Below the pieces are notes generated by a model. That model had not been told where the DNA came from. It searched no databases and saw only the letters and a list, made by a program, of their open reading frames with translations. Below are positions 35,119 through 44,419 of a stretch of 64,000 nucleotides of DNA, one piece after another. Every line of letters starts with the position of its first letter. Within the stretch, counting starts at the first letter, position 1. The stretch spans positions 33,391 to 97,390 of the forward strand of contig NZ_RFFG01000027.1 in NCBI RefSeq assembly GCF_003696215.1. Direction: 5' to 3'. The stretch comes from Actinomadura harenae. Lineage in GTDB: Bacteria > Actinomycetota > Actinomycetes > Streptosporangiales > Streptosporangiaceae. A program made the position numbers and the translations under genes.

Positions 35119-36633
35119 TCAGCGCGGGCCTTCGGACGGCGCGCCGCACCACGTCGTGAGGCTGCGGCGCAGGCCGTCGACGGCGTCGTCCGCGAGTCCG
35201 GACGCCGCCGACCATGCCACGTAGCCGTCCGGCCGGAGCAGCAGGGCGGCCGCCCCTTCCCGGCCCTTGACGGTCGCGCCGACCATGTCGACCCGGTCGC
35301 CCCACCCGGCCCGCAGCTCCGCCAGGTCCGCGGAGTCCTCGGGCAGCAGCGCGACGCCGCGGCCGGTCCTGAGCAGTTCGGCCGGGCGGGTGGCCCCCGC
35401 GGCCGACATGATCGCGCAGGCGGGCGCGTAGCCCCCGGCCAGGGAGCCGTCCTCGGCGTCCTCGAAGACGTAGCGGACATCGACGCCGCTGACCAGCGCC
35501 GCCAGGTAGGCGTTCACCTCGTCCAGCGCCAGCAGCTCGCCGAACAGCTCGCGCAGCGGGTTGATCGACTCGTCCGGGTTCATCAGCGCGAGCTGCGCCC
35601 GGGTCTCCCGGAGCACCGCCCTCGCCACCGGGCGCCGCTCCCTGTCGTAGCTGTCGAGGAGCGTCCTCGGCGCCCATCCGCGCACCTCGCCGGCCAGTTT
35701 CCAGCCGAGGTTGACGGCGTCCTGGAGGCCGAGGTTGAGGCCCTGCGCGCCGATCGGGAAGTGCACGTGCGCGGCGTCCCCGGCCAGCAGCACCCGGTGG
35801 TCGCGGTAGTGGTCGGCCAGGCAGGTGGCGTCACCGAAACGCGACAGCCAGCGCGGCTCGCGCATCGTCACGTCCTCGCCTGTGACCCGCCGTACGCTGT
35901 CGCGCAGCTCGTCCAGGGTCATCGGCGTCTCCGGGTCCGGCAGGTCACGGCCGAACTCGGTGGTGAGCACGCGCGTGATCCCCGGTTCCAGCGCGACCGC
36001 CATGAGCAGCCCGGCGGGCGTCCGCAACGTGCCGGGGATCCCGGACGGCAGCTTGTCGGGATCGTCGAGGGTGACGTCACCGAGCAGGGCGGAGACCCGG
36101 CCGCCCGTTCCGGGGAAGCCGATCTCGGCCAGCCTCCGCACCGCGCTGCGCCCTCCGTCACAGCCGACGAGGTACCGCGCGGAGATCTCGTACTCCCCGC
36201 CGGCGTGCTCCCCGCCGACGAGGCGGACCCGGGCCGTCGCGGCGGCGTCGTCCTGGCGCAGCCCGACGAGCTCGTGACCGCGCCGGATGTCGGCGCCCAG
36301 GGCGGCCGCCCGCTCCTCCAGGATCCGCTCGGTGTGCGCCTGCGGGATCAGCAGGGAGTGCGGATGCTCACCGCCCGTGCGGCCCAGGTCGAGCAGCGGC
36401 CTGAGCCCGGCGAAGTGCGCGCTCGGCCAGTCGAGATGATCCGCGCGGAACCGGTCGAGCAGCCCCCGGGAGTCCAGCACGTCCAGCGTGCGCGGCTGGA
36501 GGCGGAACGCGCGGGAGTGCGGGTTCGGGTCCACCGAGCGTTCCAGGACCACCACCTCGACCCCGGCGAGCCGCAGTTCGGTGGCGAGGAACATCCCGAC
36601 CGGGCCACCGCCGGCCACCACGACGTCGACCAT
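35119..36633 (-). CDS. Aromatic polyketide FAD monooxygenase 3
   Basis: 504 residues. FAD motif VAGGGPVGMFLATELRLAG, GCDGGRSAVRRLAEIGFPG, GDAAHVHFPIGAQGLNLGLQDAVNLGWKLAGEV and a C-terminal thioredoxin-like domain with LLLRPDGYVAWS. PgaE/RdmE-type ring hydroxylase or Baeyer-Villiger enzyme. ATG 36633 is preferred because AAGGAG sits six bases upstream; an ATG at 36663 overlapping the glycosyltransferase stop (ATGA) is the alternative and would add ten residues. It lies at the end of a minus-strand operon with an SDR and a glycosyltransferase. Confidence 0.88.
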   Translation of the reverse strand: MVDVVVAGGGPVGMFLATELRLAGVEVVVLERSVDPNPHSRAFRLQPRTLDVLDSRGLLDRFRADHLDWPSAHFAGLRPLLDLGRTGGEHPHSLLIPQAHTERILEERAAALGADIRRGHELVGLRQDDAAATARVRLVGGEHAGGEYEISARYLVGCDGGRSAVRRLAEIGFPGTGGRVSALLGDVTLDDPDKLPSGIPGTLRTPAGLLMAVALEPGITRVLTTEFGRDLPDPETPMTLDELRDSVRRVTGEDVTMREPRWLSRFGDATCLADHYRDHRVLLAGDAAHVHFPIGAQGLNLGLQDAVNLGWKLAGEVRGWAPRTLLDSYDRERRPVARAVLRETRAQLALMNPDESINPLRELFGELLALDEVNAYLAALVSGVDVRYVFEDAEDGSLAGGYAPACAIMSAAGATRPAELLRTGRGVALLPEDSADLAELRAGWGDRVDMVGATVKGREGAAALLLRPDGYVAWSAASGLADDAVDGLRRSLTTWCGAPSEGPR

Positions 36634-36659
36634 TTCCGGCTCCTTCCGTTCGTCGGCGC

Positions 36660-37910
36660 TCATCGGTTCGCCCGAGCGTCCGCGTCCAGCGGCGCTCCCG
36701 CCACGAGGCGCTCCAGCGAGCGCACGACATGGGCGGGGGTGGGCTGCGCCGCGATCTCGGCGCGGAGCCGTTCCGCGCCCGTCCGGTAGGACGGGTCGCC
36801 CAGCAGGTCGCCCAGCGCGGTCCGCACCGTCGCGACGTCCGCCTCCGCCTGGGGCAGATGCAGACCGGCGCCGGAGTCCGCCACCTTCACGGAGTTGAAG
36901 GTCCCTTCGGGGATCTTGTGGATGCCGAGCTGCGGCGTGCCGCAGGCGGCCGTGGTGAGCGCGACACCGGTGCCACCGGTGTGCACGACCACCGCGCTCG
37001 CCTCGGCCATCGCGCGGAACGGCAGCCAGTCCACCGTCCGCACGTGCGGGGCGGCGGCGTGGAACCGCTCCAGGGTCTCCGGTGGGACGCCGCCGGCGGT
37101 CACGACGACCTCGACGTCGAAGGCGCCCGCGGCCTCCACGACCTGGAGGGCGTGCTCGATCACCTCGGGGCCGAGCTTGTTCAGCGAGGACGTGCCCCAG
37201 CTGACGAGCACGCGGGGACGCCGGGCGGGCGCGCTCAGCCAGTCGGGGACCAGGCCCGGACCGTTGTACGGGTGGTAGCCCACGGAGAGCCGCGGCGTCG
37301 CGGGGGACACGCTGGGGGCCCGGCCTGACGGGTGCCACTGCAACGACGGGGGGCAGGGGTCGATCCACGCGGCCGGATCGAGGAGCGGCTCGCGCCCGAA
37401 CCGCTTGAAGAGGTTGACGTACTCCGCGCGCGGAGTTCGCCCCTCCAGTCCTTCCATCTCGATCCGGAACTGCCGGACCATGCCGTAGAGGTTGCAGACC
37501 GCCGGCACACCGATCACCTCGGCCGCGACCGGGCCGGCGAGGGTGGTCGGATCGTAGACGACCAGCTCGGGTTCCCAGTTGCTCGCGTACACCACCAGCT
37601 CGTCGACCATCGCCTCGGCCCGGAGGAACGCGATCGGCGCGATGCCGTCGACGAAGCGGGCCAGCGCCTCCTCGGCGCTCACTCCCGGTTCCGGCCCGCG
37701 CGGCCGGAACCTGCCGCCGGTGAGGAAGGACGAGACGTCGGCGTCGGCGCCGACGATCGCGCCCGTGATCCCCGACTCGGACATCGGGGCGGCGATCGCG
37801 GGCGGCCCGGCCATCCGGACGTCGTGCCCGGCGAGCTGGAACGCCCAGGCCAGCGGAACCATCGGGAACGTGTGCGGGCGGGGGCCGTAGCAAACGAACA
37901 GGACGCGCAT
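36660..37910 (-). CDS. Glycosyltransferase 3 (GT1 family, GT-B fold)
   Basis: 416 residues. N-terminus MRVLFVCYGPRPHTFPMVPLAWAFQLAGHDV; donor-site motif VVVHTGGTGVALTTAACGTPQL. It is more divergent from the two other transferases, so it probably handles a different sugar or acceptor position. No P450-like activator protein (DesVIII/EryCII type) is found beside it. GGAGGAAG precedes ATG 37910. Same operon direction as the upstream SDR and downstream monooxygenase. Confidence 0.92.
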   Translation of the reverse strand: MRVLFVCYGPRPHTFPMVPLAWAFQLAGHDVRMAGPPAIAAPMSESGITGAIVGADADVSSFLTGGRFRPRGPEPGVSAEEALARFVDGIAPIAFLRAEAMVDELVVYASNWEPELVVYDPTTLAGPVAAEVIGVPAVCNLYGMVRQFRIEMEGLEGRTPRAEYVNLFKRFGREPLLDPAAWIDPCPPSLQWHPSGRAPSVSPATPRLSVGYHPYNGPGLVPDWLSAPARRPRVLVSWGTSSLNKLGPEVIEHALQVVEAAGAFDVEVVVTAGGVPPETLERFHAAAPHVRTVDWLPFRAMAEASAVVVHTGGTGVALTTAACGTPQLGIHKIPEGTFNSVKVADSGAGLHLPQAEADVATVRTALGDLLGDPSYRTGAERLRAEIAAQPTPAHVVRSLERLVAGAPLDADARANR

Positions 37911-37963
37911 GGGGGCTTCCTCCAGGATCGTGCGGGGTCGCCGGATCGGTGTCGTGCCGAGCC

Positions 37964-38725
37964 TCAGCGGCCGCCGGAGACGGTGACGGCCTCGCCCGAG
38001 ATGTTCCCGTTGGCCTCCGAGCAGAGGAAGACCACCGCGTTGGCCACCTCGGCCGGCGAGGAGAGCCGGCCGGTGGGCGTGAGGGCGGTCTCCTGGTCCC
38101 GGATCCGGGCGGGCAGCACGGAGAGCACCTGCTCGGTGGCCGTCAGCCCCGGGCAGACGACGTTCGCCAGGACGCCGTCCCGGCCGGTGTCCCAGGCGAG
38201 GCTGGCGACGAGTCCGTGCAGCCCCGCCTTCGCCGCGCCGTAGAACTCCTGCCCCGGGCCGCCGCCGAGGGCGTTGTGCGAGGAGAGCAGGACGATCCGC
38301 CCCCACTTCCGGCGGCGCATCTGGGCCACGGCGCACTGCACGGTGGCGATGACGCCCGCCAGGTTCTCGGTGACCGCCGGAACCCAGTGCTCGGCGGGGA
38401 CGTCCTCGAACGCCTGCCCGGCGGGCCGGCGCGGCGGACGGTGGACGGCGTTGGCGACCAGGACGTCCAGGCGTCCCCACCGGCGGACGATCTCGCCGAC
38501 GACCGCCTCGTGCCCCGCGGGGTCCGCCAGGTCGTACCGGAGGGCGAGCGCGGTGCCGTCGGCCGAGCCCAGCTCCGAGGCCAGCTTGACGGCGTCCTCC
38601 TCGCCCGAGTGGTAGGTGATCGCGACCCGGGCGCCCTCGGCCGCGAAGGCCCGCGCGATCTCCCGGCCGATGCCCCGGGTCGCCCCGGTCACCAGGACGA
38701 CCCGGTCGTCGAGGCCCAGTTCCAT
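37964..38725 (-). CDS. Short-chain dehydrogenase/reductase
   Basis: 253 residues, classical SDR: VLVTGATRGIGREIARAF, LSSHNALGGG and catalytic YxxxK as EFYGAAKAG, with the C-terminal DGG-like end VSGGR. The NAG of the usual NNAG is altered to VANAV. Probably reduces a keto group of the aglycone or a side chain; no firm substrate. It is 54 bases downstream of an O-methyltransferase gene and 53 bases upstream of glycosyltransferase 3. Confidence 0.85.
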   Translation of the reverse strand: MELGLDDRVVLVTGATRGIGREIARAFAAEGARVAITYHSGEEDAVKLASELGSADGTALALRYDLADPAGHEAVVGEIVRRWGRLDVLVANAVHRPPRRPAGQAFEDVPAEHWVPAVTENLAGVIATVQCAVAQMRRRKWGRIVLLSSHNALGGGPGQEFYGAAKAGLHGLVASLAWDTGRDGVLANVVCPGLTATEQVLSVLPARIRDQETALTPTGRLSSPAEVANAVVFLCSEANGNISGEAVTVSGGR

Positions 38726-38744
38726 GACGCCGTCCTCTCCGTTC

Positions 38745-38774
38745 GGTTCCGCTCGGTTCCGCTCGGTTCCGCTT
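38745..38774. repeat. 10-bp tandem repeat cggttccgct, three copies
   Basis: Three perfect head-to-tail copies between the O-methyltransferase stop and the SDR start. They sit where a Shine-Dalgarno sequence would be expected, so they may affect translation of the SDR, or are only slippage products. Confidence 0.85.
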
Positions 38775-38779
38775 TTCGG

Positions 38780-39814
38780 TCAGGCGTCCTTGCGGGCGAT
38801 GACGACCCGGTCGTTGTTGAGGTTCGCCAGTTCGACCACGGTGTCGTAGCGGTAGCCGGCGTGCTCGACCAGCGACCGGGCCTCGTCGACGGTGTACTCC
38901 GAACCGCCGCTGCTCAGGACCCGGCAGTTGAGGCTCTGCAGCAGCGCGTCGGCCTCCCTGCGGTCGTTGTCGATCATGGGGTCGTAGACCAGCAGGGCGC
39001 CGCCGGGGCGGATCGCCTCGTAGGTCCGGTCGATGAGCTTCTGCCGGTACTCGTGCGGCCAGTCGTGCAGCACGTGGCCGATGATGGCGACGTCGGTCTC
39101 GGGCAGGGCGTCGACGAGGAAGTCGCCGCCGTGGAAGCGGACCCGGTCCGCGGTCCCGTGCTTGGCCATGTGCTCGTGGAAGAGCGGCTCGACCGGGGGC
39201 AGGTCGAAGACATGCCCGGTGAGCCCCGGCAGGGCCTGGACCAGCAGGGACGCGACGTTCCCGCGGGCCCCGCCGATGTCCACGAACGAGCGGTACCCGC
39301 TCCAGTCCATGCAGACGGCCAGCTTCGGCGCGACGAACCGGTTGAAGGTGTCCATGTGGTCCATCAGCCGGGCGACCGCCTCGGGGTTCTGGTACAGCCT
39401 CATGAACCCGTCGGTACCGCCCTTGATGTCCGACTTGGCCTCGCCGTCGCGGAGGGCCGCCGTCAGCTCGCCCCAGGCGCGGAAGTGCTTGCGCGCGTGC
39501 GAGGCGACGCTGCCGCCCAGGTAGAAGCCGCCGGAGGCGACGAGCAGGTCCGCCATCTCCCCGGCCAGCGTGTAGTGGCCGTCCGCCCTGTCGAGCAGGT
39601 CCAGGCCGACGAGCGCGTCCAGGAAGTCACCCGTGAGGCGCGGGTGCAGCGACAGTTCCTCGCAGATCTCGCCCGCCGTGGCGGGACCGGCGGCCAGCAT
39701 CTCGAAGACGCCCAGCTCGACGGCGCTCTGCAGGACCTTCGACTGGAAGTAGGCCGCGTTCATCCGCATGATCCGGCGGGCGGCCTGTTCGGTGCGCTGT
39801 GCGTTGTCACCCAT
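38780..39814 (-). CDS. SAM-dependent O-methyltransferase (Methyltransf_2 family) 3
   Basis: 344 residues. N-terminal dimerisation helices (AAYFQSKVLQSAVELGVFEML), motif I FVDIGGARGNVAS, and IGHVLHDWPHEYRQKL containing the putative general-base His region. Aromatic O-methyltransferase type (TcmO/DmpM/MmcR). The third of its kind in the cluster, so several phenols on aglycone and aryl acid may be methylated. First gene of a minus-strand operon continuing through SDR, glycosyltransferase 3 and monooxygenase 3. Confidence 0.85.
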   Translation of the reverse strand: MGDNAQRTEQAARRIMRMNAAYFQSKVLQSAVELGVFEMLAAGPATAGEICEELSLHPRLTGDFLDALVGLDLLDRADGHYTLAGEMADLLVASGGFYLGGSVASHARKHFRAWGELTAALRDGEAKSDIKGGTDGFMRLYQNPEAVARLMDHMDTFNRFVAPKLAVCMDWSGYRSFVDIGGARGNVASLLVQALPGLTGHVFDLPPVEPLFHEHMAKHGTADRVRFHGGDFLVDALPETDVAIIGHVLHDWPHEYRQKLIDRTYEAIRPGGALLVYDPMIDNDRREADALLQSLNCRVLSSGGSEYTVDEARSLVEHAGYRYDTVVELANLNNDRVVIARKDA

Positions 39815-39891
39815 ACTCGGCGCTTCCTTCCGTGCGTCGAGCCCGGGCTCGACGGCAGACCAGGATGGTCAGCCGAGCATCGGCCGCCGCG

Positions 39892-39909
39892 TTCGAAGCG
39901 GCCTCAAGG
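39892..39909 (-). promoter_or_regulatory. Candidate SARP box for the O-methyltransferase 3 operon
   Basis: TTCGAAG (39892-39898) and CTCAAGG (39903-39909), 11 bp apart; toward the gene CCTTGAG then CTTCGAA. CCTTGAG is also one of the heptamers at 31422. Confidence 0.5.
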
Positions 39910-39923
39910 ACCGGTCGACGAGG

Positions 39924-40739
39924 TCAGATCCCGTAGCGGGACGCCAGGCCGTCCAGCACGCTCTCCAGGCCGTCGGCGAAGCTGCGCTCGTAGTCCTCGG
40001 TGTAGCCGCTGGTCATCAGGCGGATGACGGTCGGGTACCGGTCGGCCTGGCCGAAGATCCACTGCACGTAGGGCGCGAAGGCGTCCGGGTAGGCCTGGTG
40101 GAAGTCGTCCTCCGACTCGAAGCCCTGGCGGCGCAGGTAGAGGCGCATCGAGACCTGCTCGGCGACCATGCCCTCGACGTAGGCGGTGAGGGTGGCCAGG
40201 GCGGTCATCATGGCCTCGGGCGGCAGCCCGAGACCGTCCAGCGCCGCCAGGCCGATCTCGTTCACCGCCAGCACGTTGGGCGCGAAACCGCTGGCCGTGA
40301 TGGCCTGGACCTGGCCGGCCCAGGCGTGCCGCAGGTGCATGCCGCGCAGTTCCCGGGCGAGGGCGCGCAGGATCGCCCGCCAGCCCTCGAGCTCCGGCGG
40401 GACCTCGATCTCGCCGTAGGCCAGGTTGAGCATCAGCCCGAGGACGTCGTCCTTGCTGTCGACGTACCGGTAGAGCGCCATGGTGGCCGCGCCCAGTTCC
40501 TCGCCGATGCGGCGCATGGAGACCGCCTCCAGCCCGTCGGCGTCCGCGATCCGCGCGGCCGCCCGGCCGATGCGGTCGTGGCTGAGTCCGCTCTGCTGGG
40601 ACTCCAGGCGCTCCCAAAGGGAATGCCGTCTCCTGGGCACGTCCGTCTTCCTGGGCACGTCCGACTTCTTGGTCGCGTCCGGCTTCTTCGACGCGTCCGA
40701 CTTCCCGGTCGCATCCGACCGCCGCTCAGGGCCCCCCAC
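39924..40739 (-). CDS. TetR-family regulator of the ABC exporter
   Basis: About 271 residues. An unusual basic N-terminal extension with four Lys/Asp-rich repeats (SDATGK, SDASKK, PDATKK, SDVPRK) precedes the HTH (about residues 60-95, GLEAVSMRRIGEELGAATMALYRYVDSKDDVLGL) and a TetR_C-like ligand domain. GTG 40739 is chosen since GGGAGG lies six bases upstream; TTG 40799 would run into the divergent promoter. It most likely represses the DrrAB-type transporter until the product or an intermediate binds. Confidence 0.85.
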   Translation of the reverse strand: MGGPERRSDATGKSDASKKPDATKKSDVPRKTDVPRRRHSLWERLESQQSGLSHDRIGRAAARIADADGLEAVSMRRIGEELGAATMALYRYVDSKDDVLGLMLNLAYGEIEVPPELEGWRAILRALARELRGMHLRHAWAGQVQAITASGFAPNVLAVNEIGLAALDGLGLPPEAMMTALATLTAYVEGMVAEQVSMRLYLRRQGFESEDDFHQAYPDAFAPYVQWIFGQADRYPTVIRLMTSGYTEDYERSFADGLESVLDGLASRYGI

Positions 40740-40788
40740 GATCGCCCTCCCGTTCCGCTCGGGGGTAATGATAGAAGGCTTGTGCGCT

Positions 40789-40834
40789 GTACGCGCCAAG
40801 CGTACGCTGTCACCACTATGCGTACACCATACGC
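40789..40834. promoter_or_regulatory. Operator-like inverted repeats between TetR and ABC transporter genes
   Basis: GTACGC-gccaa-GCGTAC (40789-40805) and GCGTA-cacca-TACGC (40820-40834) share the GCGTAC core in two adjacent palindromes within the divergent intergenic region. A GTATACGC-like match recurs inside the transporter start near 40898. Confidence 0.6.
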
Positions 40835-40864
40835 GCCTCCCCCTCGGACCGGTAGGAGACCCAG

Positions 40865-41860
40865 ATGGAGCCGCCCGCCGATGGTGCCGATCTGGTCGTA
40901 TACGCCGAGAACCTCCACAAGCGCTTCGGCAAGACCGAGGCGCTGCGCGGGCTCGACCTCGCGGTCCCGCGGGGCACCGTCCTCGGCGTGCTGGGCCCCA
41001 ACGGCTCCGGCAAGACGACCGCGGTCCGCATCCTCGCCACGCTGACCAGACCCGATTCCGGCACCGCCCGGGTCGCCGGATTCGACGTCGTGCGGCAGGC
41101 CGACGAGCTGCGCCACCGCATCGGCCTGACGGGCCAGCACTCGTCGGTGGACCTGAAGCTCACCGGCCGGGAGAACATGGTGATGTTCGGCCGCCTGTAC
41201 CACCTCTCCAAGTCCGCCGCCGAGAAGCGGGCCGCCGAGGTGCTGGAGCGGTTCGGCCTGGCGCACGCGGCGGACCGGCTCGTCGACACCTACTCGGGCG
41301 GGATGCGCCGCCGCCTGGACCTGATCGCCAGCCTGGTCTTCGCGCCGTCGGTGCTCTTCCTCGACGAGCCCACCACCGGACTGGACCCGCGGAGCCGCAG
41401 CGAGATCTGGGACACCGTCCGCGACCTGGTCCGCGCAGGCACGACGGTCCTGCTGACCACGCAGTACCTCGACGAGGCCGACCAGCTCGCCGACCATGTC
41501 GTCGTGATCGACGCGGGGAAGGCCATCGCCTCCGGCACCCCCGACCGCCTCAAGGAGATCATCGGCAGCCGCCTGGACCTGGTGGTCCGCGACGCCGCGT
41601 CGCTGGCGGCCGCCACCGGCGTGCTGACCGTCATCGGCGCCGGGGCGCCGGAGACCGACGAGCCCAAACGCACGGTGAGCATTCCCGTGAACGACACGTC
41701 CCCGTCGCTGACCGAGATCCTGCGCCGGCTGGACCAGGAGGGCGTCGCCGTCGAGAACATCGGGATCCGCCGCCCGACGCTGGACGAGGTGTTCCTCAAG
41801 GTGACCGGCGGCGCGTCGGCGGGGTCCGAGCAGATGACCAGTGGAAAGGGCGCCGCGTGA
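40865..41860 (+). CDS. DrrA-type ABC transporter ATP-binding protein
   Basis: 331 residues. Walker A GPNGSGKTT, signature YSGGMRRRLDLIASL, Walker B VLFLDEPTTGLD, and the C-terminal extension typical of daunorubicin-resistance (DrrA) exporters. It energises efflux of the glycoside together with the permease encoded next, and is the likely self-resistance determinant. Start ATG 40865 has TAGGAGA upstream. Its stop overlaps the permease start (TGATG). Regulated presumably by the divergent TetR. Confidence 0.95.
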   Translation: MEPPADGADLVVYAENLHKRFGKTEALRGLDLAVPRGTVLGVLGPNGSGKTTAVRILATLTRPDSGTARVAGFDVVRQADELRHRIGLTGQHSSVDLKLTGRENMVMFGRLYHLSKSAAEKRAAEVLERFGLAHAADRLVDTYSGGMRRRLDLIASLVFAPSVLFLDEPTTGLDPRSRSEIWDTVRDLVRAGTTVLLTTQYLDEADQLADHVVVIDAGKAIASGTPDRLKEIIGSRLDLVVRDAASLAAATGVLTVIGAGAPETDEPKRTVSIPVNDTSPSLTEILRRLDQEGVAVENIGIRRPTLDEVFLKVTGGASAGSEQMTSGKGAA

Positions 41861-42714
41861 TGACCGCTCTCCAACCCCCTCTCCAGCCCCCTCTCGAGAC
41901 CCCGGCGCGCTCCGCCGGCCACCGGCTGCGCTGGACCTTCGTCGACGGCTGGATCCTGGTCAAGCGGATCCTCACCCACCTCAAGCACTCCCCCGGCCAG
42001 CTCATCACCCTGCTGATCTTCCCGGCGATCATGGTGGTGCTGTTCGGGTACGTCCTGGGCAGCTCGATCGTGGTCCCGGGCGGCGGGAACTACCGCGAGT
42101 ACCTGATGCCCGGGCTGTTCGTGATGACCGGGTTCACCGGCGTCATGGCCATCGCGGGCCGGGTGGCGGCCGATGTCGGGCGCGGGGTGATGGACCGGTT
42201 CCGCGCGATCCCGATGGCCCGGTCCGCGGTGATGTTCGGGCAGACCGGCGCCGACCTGATCATCGGGGTGCTGAGCAGCGTCGTCATGATGGCCTGCGGG
42301 TTCGCCGCCGGGTGGCGGATCCACAACGGCCCGGTGCGGGCGCTGGAGGCGTTCGCCCTGATCGTCCTCATGCGCTACGCGGTGAGCTGGCTGGGCGTCT
42401 GCCTGGGGCTGCGGGTGAAGGACGAGGAGACGGCGGCGAACATGGTGCCGCTGATCTTCCCGCTGACCATGATCTCGAACAGCTTCGTGCCGGCCGACCG
42501 GATGCCGTCCTGGCTGCGGCCCATCGCCGAATGGAACCCGGTCAGCTCCCTGGTCGCCGCCTGCCGGCAGCTCTTCGGCAACCCGGGCCAGCCCACCCGC
42601 GGGCAGGCCTGGCCGCTGCTCCACCCGGTGACGGCCACCCTGCTCTGGAGCGTGGCGCTGCTCGTCGTCTTCGTCCCGGCCGCGATCCGCATCTACCGCA
42701 CTCCGAAGAACTGA
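41860..42714 (+). CDS. DrrB-type ABC-2 permease
   Basis: 284 residues, six predicted membrane spans; the first follows HSPGQLITLLIFPAIMVVLFGYVLG, later ones include TGFTGVMAIAG, LIIGVLSSVVMMACGFAAG and TLLWSVALLVVFVPAAI. The cytoplasmic loop VMDRFRAIPMARSAVMFGQ is the family's conserved patch. Partner of the ATPase immediately upstream. Both are followed by a hydrolase on the same strand after 32 bases. Confidence 0.92.
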   Translation: MTALQPPLQPPLETPARSAGHRLRWTFVDGWILVKRILTHLKHSPGQLITLLIFPAIMVVLFGYVLGSSIVVPGGGNYREYLMPGLFVMTGFTGVMAIAGRVAADVGRGVMDRFRAIPMARSAVMFGQTGADLIIGVLSSVVMMACGFAAGWRIHNGPVRALEAFALIVLMRYAVSWLGVCLGLRVKDEETAANMVPLIFPLTMISNSFVPADRMPSWLRPIAEWNPVSSLVAACRQLFGNPGQPTRGQAWPLLHPVTATLLWSVALLVVFVPAAIRIYRTPKN

Positions 42715-42746
42715 GGCCGTCCGGCCCGCGGGGAGGTTGGTCCAGC

Positions 42747-44417
42747 GTGACGCTCATGAGCCGCATGTTCGCCAAGGAGTTCGGGCTGCCGCCGGCCGAG
42801 ACCCACGACGTGACGGTGGACAGGGACCTGCGGGTGCCGATGCCGGACGGCGTCGAACTGCTCGCCGACAGGTACGCGCCCCGCGACGCCGTCACCCCTC
42901 CCCTGGTGCTGGTGCGCTCCCCCTACGGCCGCCGGTTCCCCTGGGGCCTGATGTACGGCCGGCTGTTCGCCGAACGGGGCTTCCAGGTCGTGATCCAGAG
43001 CTGCCGGGGCACCTTCGGCTCCGGCGGGGTGTTCTCGCCCTTCGGCCCCGCCGAGCGGACGGACGGCCAGGCGACCGTCGACTGGCTTCGCGAACAGCCC
43101 TGGTACCCGGGTTCGTTCGGCACGGCCGGGCCCTGCTACCTCGGCTACAGCCAGTGGGCGATCGCGGCAGGGCCGCAGCCCGAGCACACGGCGATGGCCG
43201 TCCAGGTCGCGGCCTCCGACTTCCACTCGGCCGTCTACGGCGGCGGGGCCTTCGCGCTCGAGAACATGGTGAGCTGGATCGACCTGTTCACCCGGCAGGA
43301 GGGCCGGCTGAACGCGCTGCGCGCGCAGTGGGCGCGGCACCCCTGGTCCGGCGCCCGGGTCCGCCGGATCACCGGACGGCTCCCGCTCGACGACCTGGAC
43401 CGGCGCTCCAGCGGCCGGACGATCCCCTATTTCCAGGACTGGCTGGCCCACCCGGGGGCCGACGACCCCTACTGGGCGGACCGCGACCTCACCGCCGCCG
43501 TGCGGTCCACCTCCGCGGCCGTGTGCCTCATCGGTGGATGGCACGACTTCATGCTCCCGGCGCAGCTTCGCGACTACGCCCTGCTGCGCGCGCGGGGCGT
43601 GGAGCCGCACCTCACCATCGGGCCGTGGCGGCACACCGACGACGACGCCATCGCCGAAGGGGTCAGGACGTCGCTCGCCTGGCTCCGGGAGGCCCTCCGG
43701 GACGGCCCGCGCGAGGCCGGTGCGAGGATCTTCGTCACCGGGGCGGACGAATGGCGCGACCTCCCGGAATGGCCGCCTCCGGCCGAGCCGCACCGGTGGC
43801 ACCTGCACGCGGACGGCGGGTTCGCGCCCGCACCGCCCGAACACTCGGAGCCCGACCACTTCACCTACGACCCCGCGCACCCCACGCCCAACCTCGCCGG
43901 CCCCGTCGGGCAGTCGGGGCGGGCCCGCGTCGACAACCGGAGCCTCGAGTCCCGCGCCGACGTGCTCACCTACACCGGCGCCCCGCTCGACCGGGACCTG
44001 GAGGTGGCGGGCGTGGCACGGGCCGAGCTGTACCTGCGCCCCGACCGGCCGTTCGCCGACGTGTTCGCGAGGCTGTGCGAGGTCGAGCCGTCGGGCCGGT
44101 CCGTCAACATCTGCGACGGGCTGCTCCGGCTGAACCCGGGCCGTCCCGATCCGGCGTCCGACGGCGTCACCAGGGCCGCGTTCGACCTGTGGCCCATCGC
44201 CCACCGCTTCCGGCGCGGCCACCGGATCCGGCTCGTCGTCTCCGGCGGCGCCCATCCCCGCTACGCCAGGAACCCCGGGACCGGCGAGTCCCCGGCGACG
44301 GCGACCCGGCTGGTGCCGACCCGCCACGAGGTCCTGCACGACCCCGGCCACCCGTCGGCGGTGGTCCTCCCGGTCGCGTCGCCGGACGGCGCGCCCGGGC
44401 GGTCCGGCGGCGGCTGA
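42747..44417 (+). CDS. CocE/NonD-family hydrolase
   Basis: 556 residues: alpha/beta-hydrolase with cap and a C-terminal jelly-roll X-Pro dipeptidyl-peptidase-like domain (from about 350). Triad candidates are Ser in GYSQWA, Asp in GGWHDFM and His in GPWRHTD, so it should be active. Members cleave or form esters (cocaine esterase, NonD). In this cluster it may hydrolyse or transfer the aryl-acyl ester, release a precursor, or act as self-protection. GTG 42747 is preferred because GGGAGG lies ten bases upstream; ATG 42756 is the alternative. Probably co-transcribed with the exporter. Confidence 0.85.
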   Translation: MTLMSRMFAKEFGLPPAETHDVTVDRDLRVPMPDGVELLADRYAPRDAVTPPLVLVRSPYGRRFPWGLMYGRLFAERGFQVVIQSCRGTFGSGGVFSPFGPAERTDGQATVDWLREQPWYPGSFGTAGPCYLGYSQWAIAAGPQPEHTAMAVQVAASDFHSAVYGGGAFALENMVSWIDLFTRQEGRLNALRAQWARHPWSGARVRRITGRLPLDDLDRRSSGRTIPYFQDWLAHPGADDPYWADRDLTAAVRSTSAAVCLIGGWHDFMLPAQLRDYALLRARGVEPHLTIGPWRHTDDDAIAEGVRTSLAWLREALRDGPREAGARIFVTGADEWRDLPEWPPPAEPHRWHLHADGGFAPAPPEHSEPDHFTYDPAHPTPNLAGPVGQSGRARVDNRSLESRADVLTYTGAPLDRDLEVAGVARAELYLRPDRPFADVFARLCEVEPSGRSVNICDGLLRLNPGRPDPASDGVTRAAFDLWPIAHRFRRGHRIRLVVSGGAHPRYARNPGTGESPATATRLVPTRHEVLHDPGHPSAVVLPVASPDGAPGRSGGG

Positions 44418-44419
44418 GC

